The notes below the pieces were generated by a model. The model was not told where the DNA came from, ran no database searches, and worked only from the letters and a program-made list of their open reading frames with translations. A stretch of DNA of 14,928 bases, taken from the NCBI GenBank assembly GCA_003136795.1, contig PLDP01000222.1, positions 1-14,928 on the forward strand, written 5' to 3'. Source of the DNA: Actinomycetota bacterium (GTDB taxonomy: Bacteria > Actinomycetota > Thermoleophilia > Gaiellales > Gaiellaceae). Positions 8,287-14,820 of this stretch are shown piece after piece. The translations under genes were made by a program, and so were the position numbers. Each line of letters begins with the position of its first letter. The stretch's first letter is position 1.

Positions 8287-8469
8287 CTACCCGTACGAGT
8301 TGCTTTGCGACCGATTGTGCCAGCCGCGCATTGATATTCAGGCCACGACACCAGAAACGGTGGCCATGTGCAACGTGTCCAGCCAACCGGGTCCGGGTCG
8401 GCGCCGTCGCGATGCCGAGGGCAAGGGCCAGTGGCGTCTCTGAAAGGCGCGCGTACGTCGAAAGTCATA

Positions 8470-8483
8470 GCGCCTGCAGGCGC
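8470..8483. repeat. 14-bp perfect palindrome, candidate operator
   Basis: GCGCCTGCAGGCGC is self-complementary and lies about 125 bp before the hyuA2 start, in non-coding DNA. It could be a regulator site. A palindrome of this length is expected about once by chance in GC-rich DNA of this window's size, so only its location supports a role. Confidence 0.3.
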
Positions 8484-8571
8484 AGCGAGTCACGAAGTCG
8501 GCGCCGGTCACGGCCACTCGATCCACGAATGGTTGCTGGAGCGTGCTGTCGGCACCCGCGCGCCATGACGC

Positions 8572-8600
8572 TGGACGGGTAGTTTGTTGAACAGTATGGT
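8572..8600 (+). promoter_or_regulatory. Candidate promoter of hyuA2, possibly leaderless
   Basis: TGGACG (8572-8577, 4 of 6 to TTGACA) and TATGGT (8595-8600, 4 of 6 to TATAAT, TAnnnT type) are 17 bp apart. A transcript starting seven to eight bases after the -10 box would begin at or next to GTG 8608, giving a leaderless mRNA, which is common in actinobacteria. No Shine-Dalgarno sequence is visible upstream of either candidate start. Confidence 0.35.
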
Positions 8601-8607
8601 ACCCGCC

Positions 8608-10584
8608 GTGAGCGCTGCGTCTATTCGGGTTGGAGTCGACGTCGGAGGCACGTTCACCGACCTTGTAGTGCTGGTCGGCGGCGAGCTCAGCTTTGCGAAG
8701 GTCCCGTCGACGCCGCATGACCAGTCGGTCGGGGTGATGTCGGCGCTCGGGGCCGCTGGCGTTAACGCGGGGGCTGTCGATGCGTTCGCCCACGGCACGA
8801 CCGTCGCGACGAACGCGCTGCTCGAGCGGCGTGGGGCGCGGGCCGCGCTTCTGACCACCGCGGGGTTCCGCGACGTGATCGAGATCGCTCGTCAAACGCG
8901 CCCGTCGCTGTACGACCTGCGGGAGCGGCCGCCGGAGCCGCTCGTTCCGCGCGAGCTCCGCTTCACCGTGCGCGAGCGGGTCGAGCCGACGGGCGAGGTC
9001 GAGTCGCTGGACGAGGACGGGCTGGCGGCGGCGGTCGAGGCGATCCGGCGCGCAGACGTCGACGCCGTCGCCGTCTGCTTCCTCTTCTCGTTCGTGGACG
9101 GAGCGCACGAGCGGCGCGCTGGCGAGGTCCTGCGCTCGCAGCTTCCGGACGTGGAGGTCTCGCTCTCGAGCGAGGTGCTGCCGGAGTTCCGCGAGTATGA
9201 GCGCTTCTCGACCACCACGGCCGACGCGTACCTCTCGCCGCGGTTGAACGGCTACCTCGCGCGGCTGCGCGCGCGGCTCGCGGAGGCGGGCCTGCCGCGA
9301 CCGCTCGTGATGCAGTCGTCCGGCGGCGTGATCGACCTCGACGCCGTGGCCGGGCGCGCCTCCTCCTGCATCCTGTCCGGGCCAGCGGCCGGCGTGATCG
9401 GGGCCGCGTTCGCCGCCGGTGCGAGCGGGCACTCGAACCTGCTCACGTTCGACATGGGCGGCACCTCCACGGACGTCGCGCTGGTGGTCGACGGCGAGGT
9501 GCAGACGACGACGGGTGCGGTCATTGACGGCATCCCGATCAAGCACCCGATGGTTGACGTCCACACCGTCAGCGCGGGTGGTGGCTCGATCGGCTGGGCT
9601 GACGCGGGCGGCGCGCTCCGCGTCGGCCCCCACTCGGCAGGAGCCGTGCCGGGCCCGGCGAGCTACGGGCTCGGCGGGATCGAGCCGGCAGTGACCGATG
9701 CGACCCTCTTCCTCGGCTTCCTCGCCGACGGCGCGCGGCTCGGCGGCGAGATCGTGCTCCGGCGGGACGCGGCCGAGGCAGCGCTCGCGTCGGTCGGCGA
9801 GCGTCTCGGGCTGAGCCCACTCGAGGCGGCGCTTGGCGTCGTGCGGGTCGCCGAGGCCGAGATGGTCCAGGCGCTGCGGGTCATCTCCGTCGAGCGCGGC
9901 TTCGATCCGCGGCTCTTCACGCTCGTCGCCTTCGGTGGCGCTGGCGGCCTCCACGCCTGCCGCCTCGCGGAGGAACTCGAGCTCTCCACGGTGCTCGTGC
10001 CGCGCGCGAGCGGCGTGCTCAGCGCACTCGGGCTCGCGATCTCAGACCTGCGTAGGGACTACGTCCGCCCCTTCATCTGCGACCTCTCGAAGCTCGACCG
10101 CGTCGCGGTCGACGCCGCGTTTGCCGAACTCGAGCGTCTCGCCGCAGCTGATCTCGACCGACCCGTGTTCCGCCGGCTCGCAGACGTGCGCTACCGGGGG
10201 CAGGCATTCGAACTGACGGTGGTCGCAGACGATGTTGACCTGCTGGGAGCGGGCTTCGCGGCTGCGCACCGGCGGCGCTACGGGTTCGAGATGCCGGACG
10301 AGCCGATTCAGGTCGTGAACATCCGGCTGACGGCGACGGTGCCCGTGCCCAAGCCGAGACTCGCGGCGCCGGTCATCGACGCGGTCACGTCTCCGCGGAC
10401 GCGTCCGGCCTACGTCGACGACGAGTGGCGCGAGCTCGCTGTATTCCGCGGCGACGAGCTCGCACCGGGGCGGCGGATTCAGGGGCCGGCGATCGTCGAG
10501 TTCCCGGAGGCAACCTGCCTCGTCCATTCCGGCTGGGGGGCGACGGTCGACGTAACGGGCGCGCTCGTACTGGAGCGGTCGTGA
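8608..10584 (+). CDS. hyuA: Hydantoinase/oxoprolinase family protein, HyuA-type ATPase subunit (pair 2)
   Basis: 658 aa from GTG 8608; ATG 8596 (662 aa) and TTG 8584 are alternatives. GTG 8608 is preferred because it places seven residues before VGVDVGGTFTD, as in HyuA1, and fits the promoter. Motifs: DVGGTFTD (11-18), HGTT (62-65), LSGPAAG near 256-262, FDMGGTSTDV (281-290), SAGGGSIGW near 322-330, and AFGGAGGLHAC (441-451). The three HyuA domains are complete. The phosphate-2 motif is the common STDV form, and the GAVPGPASYG segment has Ser where HyuA1 has Cys (PACYG). It therefore belongs to a different branch from HyuA1 rather than being a recent copy. It likely binds ATP and works with the overlapping HyuB2 to open a cyclic amide; a ketone-carboxylase-type role cannot be excluded. 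Confidence 0.94.
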   Translation: MSAASIRVGVDVGGTFTDLVVLVGGELSFAKVPSTPHDQSVGVMSALGAAGVNAGAVDAFAHGTTVATNALLERRGARAALLTTAGFRDVIEIARQTRPSLYDLRERPPEPLVPRELRFTVRERVEPTGEVESLDEDGLAAAVEAIRRADVDAVAVCFLFSFVDGAHERRAGEVLRSQLPDVEVSLSSEVLPEFREYERFSTTTADAYLSPRLNGYLARLRARLAEAGLPRPLVMQSSGGVIDLDAVAGRASSCILSGPAAGVIGAAFAAGASGHSNLLTFDMGGTSTDVALVVDGEVQTTTGAVIDGIPIKHPMVDVHTVSAGGGSIGWADAGGALRVGPHSAGAVPGPASYGLGGIEPAVTDATLFLGFLADGARLGGEIVLRRDAAEAALASVGERLGLSPLEAALGVVRVAEAEMVQALRVISVERGFDPRLFTLVAFGGAGGLHACRLAEELELSTVLVPRASGVLSALGLAISDLRRDYVRPFICDLSKLDRVAVDAAFAELERLAAADLDRPVFRRLADVRYRGQAFELTVVADDVDLLGAGFAAAHRRRYGFEMPDEPIQVVNIRLTATVPVPKPRLAAPVIDAVTSPRTRPAYVDDEWRELAVFRGDELAPGRRIQGPAIVEFPEATCLVHSGWGATVDVTGALVLERS

Positions 10585-12131
10585 GCGTCGACCGGCTGAG
10601 CGCGATCGACCCCGTCACCCTCTCGGTCTTCGTCAGCGCGCTCGCGGGCGTCGCCGAGGAGATGGGAGCGGTGCTCGTCCGCAGCAGCTACTCTTCGAAC
10701 ATCAAGGAGCGCCGTGACTGCTCCTGCGCGCTGTTCGACGCGAACGGCCGCATGATCGCGCAGGCCGAGCACATCCCGGTGCACCTAGGCGCGATGCAAG
10801 AGGCTGTCGCCGCCGTCCGCGAGCGTGCGCCTGAACCGGGCGACGTCTTCATGCTCAACGACCCCTTCTCCGGAGGCACGCACCTTCCGGACATCACGCT
10901 CGTCGGGGCGGTGGACGTCGACGGCGAGATCGTCGGCTACACGGTCACACGCGCCCACCACTCCGACGTCGGCGGCATGACGCCCGGTTCGATGCCGGCC
11001 GGGTCACGCTCGATCTACCAAGAGGGGATCATCATCCCGCCGCTGCGGTTACTGCGCGCGGGAGTCTACGACGAACCGCTGCTCGAGCTCGTCCTCGCGA
11101 ACGTGCGGACGCCGCAGATCCGCAGGGCGGACCTGTACGCGCAGGTCGCGGCTGGCAGCGTCGGCGGCGAGCGGCTGCGTGCCCTGATCGGCCGCTACGG
11201 GCTCGACTTCGTCCGCGCGGCGTTCGACGAGGTGATTGCGTACGCCGAGCGTCGCACGCGCGACGTCCTTCGCCGGCTCCCGGACGGCACGTACACCGCG
11301 GCCGGCGAGATCGAGGGCGACGGCGTCGTGGACGCCGACATTCCGATCCGGGTCGCGGCGACGATCGCCGGCGATTCGCTCCGGATCGACTTTACGGGGA
11401 CTGCCGAGCCGGTCCCCGGCAACGTCAACTGCCCCCGCTCGGTGACGCGTTCGGCGTGCCTCTTCGCCCTGCGGGTGCTCCTGCCGCCGGATGTGCCGAC
11501 GAACGCCGGCACCTCGGCACCGCTCGAGATCGTTTTCCCGCAGCCGTCGCTCGTCGACGCGCGGCCGCCCTCGGCTGTCGTCGCCGGCAACGTCGAGACG
11601 AGCCAACGGATCGCCGACGTCGTCCTCGCCGCACTCTCGCAGGTCGTCGACCTGCCCGCCGCGGGCCAGGGGACGATGAACAACGTGATCATCGGCGGAG
11701 CGGACTGGACATACTACGAGACGATCGGCGGCGGCCAGGGCGCGAGCAGCACGGGCCCGGGTCCCTCAGGCGTCCACGTCGGCATGAGCAACACGCTGAA
11801 CACGCCGATCGAGGCGCTCGAGCTCGAGTTCCCGCTCCGAATCGAGAGTTACCAGCTCCGGTACGGCTCCGGCGGCGACGGGATCCACTGCGGCGGCGAC
11901 GGCATCGAACGGCGGATCCGCGTCCTCGAGCCCGCGACCCTCTCGCTCCTCTCCGACAGGCGCCGCCACGCCCCCGCCGGCAAGGACGGAGGCCTCGCGG
12001 GTGCGTGCGGGCAGAATCTGCTCGACGGCGCGCCGCTTCCGCCGAAGAAGACGTGCGAGATCGGGCCCCAGCAGGTCGTGTCCGTTCTCACTCCCGGCGG
12101 CGGTGGCTGGGGGAAGCCACGTCGCGCCTGA
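10581..12131 (+). CDS. hyuB: HyuB-type hydantoinase/oxoprolinase subunit (pair 2)
   Basis: 516 aa from GTG 10581, which overlaps the hyuA2 stop (GTGA, 4 bp) and has GGAG at 10572-10575. The frame is open further left, but that extension lies inside hyuA2 and is Arg-rich, so it is not used. Motifs: LNDPFSGGTHLPD (92-104), AHHSDVGG (125-132), VRTPQIRRADLYAQ near 175-188, and a Gly-rich end (LTPGGGGWG) typical of the HyuB C-terminus. The His/Asp pairs GTHLPD and AHHSD are the canonical forms, unlike HyuB1. Translational coupling with HyuA2 indicates a stoichiometric complex. At 516 aa it is a compact member, with no extra domain at the end. Confidence 0.94.
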   Translation: MSVDRLSAIDPVTLSVFVSALAGVAEEMGAVLVRSSYSSNIKERRDCSCALFDANGRMIAQAEHIPVHLGAMQEAVAAVRERAPEPGDVFMLNDPFSGGTHLPDITLVGAVDVDGEIVGYTVTRAHHSDVGGMTPGSMPAGSRSIYQEGIIIPPLRLLRAGVYDEPLLELVLANVRTPQIRRADLYAQVAAGSVGGERLRALIGRYGLDFVRAAFDEVIAYAERRTRDVLRRLPDGTYTAAGEIEGDGVVDADIPIRVAATIAGDSLRIDFTGTAEPVPGNVNCPRSVTRSACLFALRVLLPPDVPTNAGTSAPLEIVFPQPSLVDARPPSAVVAGNVETSQRIADVVLAALSQVVDLPAAGQGTMNNVIIGGADWTYYETIGGGQGASSTGPGPSGVHVGMSNTLNTPIEALELEFPLRIESYQLRYGSGGDGIHCGGDGIERRIRVLEPATLSLLSDRRRHAPAGKDGGLAGACGQNLLDGAPLPPKKTCEIGPQQVVSVLTPGGGGWGKPRRA

Positions 12132-12151
12132 GCTGACGCCACGCACAAGTC

Positions 12152-12186
12152 GACGTCATCCGGAGAGGGAGTCGCTGGATGACGTC
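12152..12186. repeat. 10-bp inverted repeat spanning the gntR start codon
   Basis: GACGTCATCC (12152-12161) and GGATGACGTC (12177-12186) are exact inverted copies separated by 15 bp. The gap contains the ribosome site (AGAGGGAG, 12164-12171), and the right arm includes the ATG at 12179. Each arm also contains the palindrome GACGTC. It could be a paired operator for autoregulation, or an RNA hairpin hiding the start codon. GACGTC itself is frequent in this DNA. Confidence 0.45.
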
Positions 12187-12931
12187 AAGACGCGGTGACG
12201 GGAACATTCAACCGCAAGTCGATCGCGTCGCTGAAGCGCGCCGAGTACTCGGCTCCCTCCGCATTGACCGCAGCAGTACGGCCGAACGCGTCGCCGACGC
12301 CTTGCGCGAGCTGATTATGCGCGGCGAGATGCCACCGGGGATGCCACTACGGGAGCACCAACTCGTCGAATTGCTGGACGTCTCTCGTAACACAATCCGC
12401 GAGGCGTTTCGCCTCCTCAGCCGCGAGCGTCTCGTCGTCCACCACCTGCACCGCGGTGTCGCCGTCCGGCAGCTCGACGAAGACGATATCCACGACATCT
12501 TCCGGACGCGTCGGCCCATCGAACTGATGGCGATCGAGTACAGCGCAACAGCGCCACGTAGGTCACTCCTCGAGCTACTGGCGCTGGTCGAACAGGCGGA
12601 GGAGGCCGCAGATCGGGACGACTGGGAGCACGTCGCGACGATGGATATCGTCTTCCACCAGCGGCTCGTGGAGCTGATCGGCAGCGAGCGGATCAGCGCC
12701 TTCTTCCGGATTGTCCACACCGAGTTGCGGCTGGTTTTCGGGATCGTGGAGCGCCCCCCCGACCTGTTCGCCCGGTTTGTCCCACGGAACCGGCGCCTCG
12801 CCGAGTTGCTCCTCGCCGGTGAGCGTGCCACGGCGACATCTGAGCTGGAGGCGTACCTCGACGAGGGCGAGCGACTGCTGACGCGAGGCGTGCGCGTGCT
12901 GTTCAGCGGGAGCGACGCTGTCGACAGTTAA
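12179..12931 (+). CDS. GntR-family transcriptional regulator, FCD (FadR C-terminal domain) type
   Basis: 250 aa. A winged helix-turn-helix spans about residues 36-98, with the helix-turn-helix LVELLDVSRNTIREAFRLL (62-80) followed by a wing ending GVAVRQL. An FCD ligand-binding domain spans about 102-235. ATG 12179 has AGAGGGAG at 12164-12171. In typical FCD domains an Asp and three His bind a metal next to the ligand. Here Asp156 and His160 (MDIVFH) are present, but the EHR-type His is Asn204 (RNRRL) and the HL-type His near the end is Tyr226 (AYL). Metal binding may therefore be weak or absent. It lies 47 bp after hyuB2 on the same strand, so it may be transcribed with the cluster and control it, as such regulators often do for adjacent catabolic genes. 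The inverted repeat over its start suggests autoregulation. Confidence 0.92.
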   Translation: MTSRRGDGNIQPQVDRVAEARRVLGSLRIDRSSTAERVADALRELIMRGEMPPGMPLREHQLVELLDVSRNTIREAFRLLSRERLVVHHLHRGVAVRQLDEDDIHDIFRTRRPIELMAIEYSATAPRRSLLELLALVEQAEEAADRDDWEHVATMDIVFHQRLVELIGSERISAFFRIVHTELRLVFGIVERPPDLFARFVPRNRRLAELLLAGERATATSELEAYLDEGERLLTRGVRVLFSGSDAVDS

Positions 12932-12968
12932 TTCTTCACCGCGGAGCGAGGTTTTGGCTCTGATCTGA

Positions 12969-13133
12969 CCCCCTTGCCAAGCCCTGTTCCCAACATCTGC
13001 GAAGGCCTCCGCGAAACCCGGTAGGGCTCACCAAGAAGCTCCGCCAGGTTCAGAGACCGTCGTCGCCCTCGACCGTCTTCGGCGCCAAGACGTGCTCGAA
13101 GGGCTCATTCACGAGTACGAGATCGCGGCGTGA
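12969..13133 (+). pseudogene. Possible remnant of an integrase-type transposase C-terminus
   Basis: A frame without a start codon, open from just after a TGA at 12966 and ending at TGA 13131-13133. Its last residues, VLEGLIHEYEIAA, resemble the C-terminal end of actinobacterial IS transposases of the integrase (rve) type, as I recall them. The rest of the transposase is not found upstream, where gntR ends at 12931. The preceding TCTGACCCCC is of a kind sometimes seen at element ends. The match is short and from memory. Confidence 0.25.
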
Positions 13134-13288
13134 AAAGCGGCGAATTGAGTTTCCGGCACCCTCAGCTTCCTCACAATGACGTGATCATCTTGAGTTTGGT
13201 CTCCAACGCCTGGATCACGGAGAACTTCCGGCGACGACTGGAGAGAGTCGTCTCCGTTTACCTCCGGGCTGTCCCGCTGCGGAACTGA
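13130..13288 (+). CDS. Small unrecognised open frame (52 aa)
   Basis: GTG 13130 overlaps the stop of the preceding remnant by 4 bp (GTGA). The product is a mixed, globular-looking peptide (VIILSLVSNAWITENF, then RRRLERVVSVYLRAV) rather than the Arg/Ser noise typical of shadow frames here. No clear ribosome site is seen. It could be a fragment of a decayed gene; no family is recognised. Confidence 0.2.
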   Translation: MKSGELSFRHPQLPHNDVIILSLVSNAWITENFRRRLERVVSVYLRAVPLRN

Positions 13289-13981
13289 GGCGCCGGCAAC
13301 AGCGTTGCTGCAGGTTCCCGCTAGGTGATCGAGATCATCCGCTCGATCGCTTGCCGAGCCCGGGTCGCGGTGTTGGTGTCGACGGTGACCTTGATCGCAG
13401 GACCGGTCAGGCGACACCAAGATCACGCAGATCTTTCCAGCTGTGCTCGTACCTCAGACGAGGGGATGAAGCACCGCCTGCGCGAGTCCTTGCGCTAGAA
13501 CGGAGCGAGTCGGCTTATCGGCGGCGGCGGTTGACGGGCTGGAGGACTTGCTTGAGCCGCTGCTGTTCGGGCGTCAAGTCACGTCGTCTACGAAGCTGAC
13601 CGAGGAGGCGTCGAAGGAGCCGCACGCGATCAACGGTACAGGCGCGTTCTTGTTGTGCCGCGCTTCGTCGTCTTCTCGACCGTTTGGGAGGACGTCTACG
13701 TCTGTCTCTCTGCGGCGATCTGATCTTCGCAGGCGCGAGAGCGCTCTCAAGCGACGAGGTAGGGCGGCGCAACAGCGTTTCCGATTTGCCGTGCCTGCCG
13801 GCTGGCCGCCGGGCTGGTCCAGCGGCGCGCGCGAGACGTAGCCGGCTCCACGGGTCTCTGCGCAGACGTTGGGTCATGTCCTCGCGGCCGTGGCCAGATT
13901 CGGTCAGAGCGGGACGACGTGGGGGAGGGCTCAGCGACACACAGCGAGGCTCGACTCCGCTTGGTAGCGTGCTGAGCGTCG

Positions 13982-14056
13982 CGGGGCGTGGCGCAGCCTG
14001 GTTAGCGCGCTAGTCTGGGGGACTAGAGGTCCCGAGTTCGAATCTCGGCGCCCCGA
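13982..14056 (+). tRNA. tRNA-Pro (anticodon GGG)
   Basis: A full cloverleaf folds by eye. The acceptor stem is CGGGGCG (13982-13988) with CGCCCCG (14049-14055), and the discriminator A is at 14056. The D-stem GCGC/GCGC encloses AGCCTGGTTA. The anticodon stem CTAGT/ACTAG encloses the loop CTGGGGG, with anticodon GGG at 14017-14019. The variable loop has 5 bases. The T-stem CCGAG/CTCGG encloses TTCGAAT. No CCA is encoded. It decodes CCC and CCU. Confidence 0.95.
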
Positions 14057-14065
14057 TCAGGAGAG

Positions 14066-14086
14066 GGCCGCGCGAGCGGCCTTTTT
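14066..14086 (+). terminator. Intrinsic terminator after tRNA-Pro
   Basis: GGCCGC (14066-14071), a GCGA tetraloop of the GNRA type, GCGGCC (14076-14081), then TTTTT (14082-14086). It begins 10 bp after the tRNA. On the minus strand the hairpin is followed by CTCTCC rather than a T-run, so it acts rightward only and would also shield the converging L,D-transpeptidase gene. Confidence 0.9.
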
Positions 14087-14095
14087 CGTTCTCTC

Positions 14096-14818
14096 TCACG
14101 GAGCGGTGATCGTGACCGGCGTGCCCGAGACGATGCGGGCCGCGAGCCAGCGCATCGCGCTGTCCTCGAGGCGTATGCAGCCGTGTGAGACGGCCGTGCC
14201 GGGTGTCCCGCCGACGTTGTCGAGGCCGTGCAGCGCGATCTGGCCCGGCCCGCCGTCGAACTCCTGCAGCACGCTCGAACGGGCGCTCAACGCCAGCGCG
14301 AACGGCGCACCGACATCGGAGGCCCGCAGCGCGATCGATTCCTCGACGAAGAACTGGCCGGTCGGCGTGGGGGTGGAGGGCTTGCCGACGACAGCCTTGA
14401 ACGTGCGCACGACCCGGCCGGAGAGGTACACGGTGACGAGGCGGCGCGTGGTGTTCACGGCGAGCTGCCACCGGGTGGACGAGGAGAGCGTCTCGCCCTG
14501 CTTGATCCAGCCGGTGTGACCGTTCGGCCGGCCTGGAAGCCTGACCTTCAGCCAGTTCCCACGCTGCGCGAGGACGGGCAGCACCGTGCGCACGTCGGTG
14601 ATCGGCGTACGCGCCGGCACCAGACCGACCGGCGCCGTGCGGAGCGCCGGTTCCACGCGTGCCTCATGCGCACTCAGTAGCACGACCAGCTCCTGCCTTG
14701 TCTTGACTCCTGCGGACGTGGCGTTCCCCGTGGCTGCCGTCGACCCGGCGACCGCGACGCATGCCAAGAGCAGCCCGAGCGGGCGCAAGGCGCGCCCGCT
14801 CGTGAGGCTCGTGCTCAT
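14096..14818 (-). CDS. L,D-transpeptidase (YkuD family), exported
   Basis: 240 aa. Such enzymes form 3-3 cross-links in peptidoglycan, or attach proteins to it, outside the membrane. The YkuD domain spans about residues 117-238 and ends with the active-site pattern: His197-Gly (IALHGLDN), then SHGCIRL at 211-217 with catalytic Cys214. A short SH3-like stretch (about 60-110, with WLKVRLPGRPNGHTGWI) precedes it, an arrangement known in the family. The N-terminus has Arg9/Arg12, a hydrophobic run to about 25 and small residues after it, consistent with a signal peptide. Cys20 in LLLAC is a weak lipobox candidate. The ATG lies two bases after the stop of the upstream leftward gene, so the two are probably co-transcribed and translationally coupled; no clear Shine-Dalgarno is seen. 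It converges on tRNA-Pro and is unrelated to the catabolic cluster. Confidence 0.92.
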   Translation of the reverse strand: MSTSLTSGRALRPLGLLLACVAVAGSTAATGNATSAGVKTRQELVVLLSAHEARVEPALRTAPVGLVPARTPITDVRTVLPVLAQRGNWLKVRLPGRPNGHTGWIKQGETLSSSTRWQLAVNTTRRLVTVYLSGRVVRTFKAVVGKPSTPTPTGQFFVEESIALRASDVGAPFALALSARSSVLQEFDGGPGQIALHGLDNVGGTPGTAVSHGCIRLEDSAMRWLAARIVSGTPVTITAP

Positions 14819-14820
14819 GT

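Larger units (their letters stand above)
8287..8607 (+). other. Intergenic region upstream of hyuA2
   Basis: About 320 bp without a convincing gene; open frames here are Arg/Ser-rich and extend from neighbouring genes. It holds a 14-bp palindrome (8470-8483) and a candidate promoter close to hyuA2. No terminator hairpin with a T-tract is visible after the AKR gene. The gap suggests that hyuA2 has its own promoter. Confidence 0.6.
12932..13981. other. About 1 kb without a convincing gene
   Basis: Open frames here are short, overlapping, Arg/Ser-rich and unlike known families, and third-position bias is weaker than in the genes to the left. Items seen: a possible transposase C-terminal remnant (12969-13133), a 52-codon frame overlapping its stop (13130-13288), a 9-bp inverted repeat TTGGTGTCG (13373-13381) / CGACACCAA (13412-13420), and GCTCAGC...GCTGAGC arms just before the tRNA. 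On the minus strand a frame ending near 13515 has a plausible coding-like tail (DLTPEQQRLKQVLQPVN) but an Arg-rich low-complexity body. Together this looks like decayed or mobile-element-derived DNA next to a tRNA gene. Confidence 0.5.

Noticed and set aside
8338..9954. Minus-strand open frame of about 540 codons opposite hyuA2
   Set aside because: Composition is dominated by Arg, Asp, Glu and His in irregular order; hyuA2 on the plus strand has all its family motifs.
10425..10580. 52-codon upstream extension of hyuB2
   Set aside because: It overlaps the end of hyuA2 and is Arg-rich; GTG 10581 with GGAG and a 4-bp overlap is the natural start.
12152..12157. GACGTC as a cluster-wide regulator motif
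   Set aside because: The hexamer is very common here because Asp-Val codons create it inside genes, so occurrences outside the inverted repeat carry no weight.
13233..13252. Hairpin GACGACT / AGTCGTC as a terminator
   Set aside because: A 7-bp stem with a 6-base loop, but no T-tract follows and it lies within a small open frame.
12932..13981. CRISPR array or large tandem repeat in the gene-poor stretch
   Set aside because: No regularly spaced direct repeats were seen; only short inverted repeats are present.
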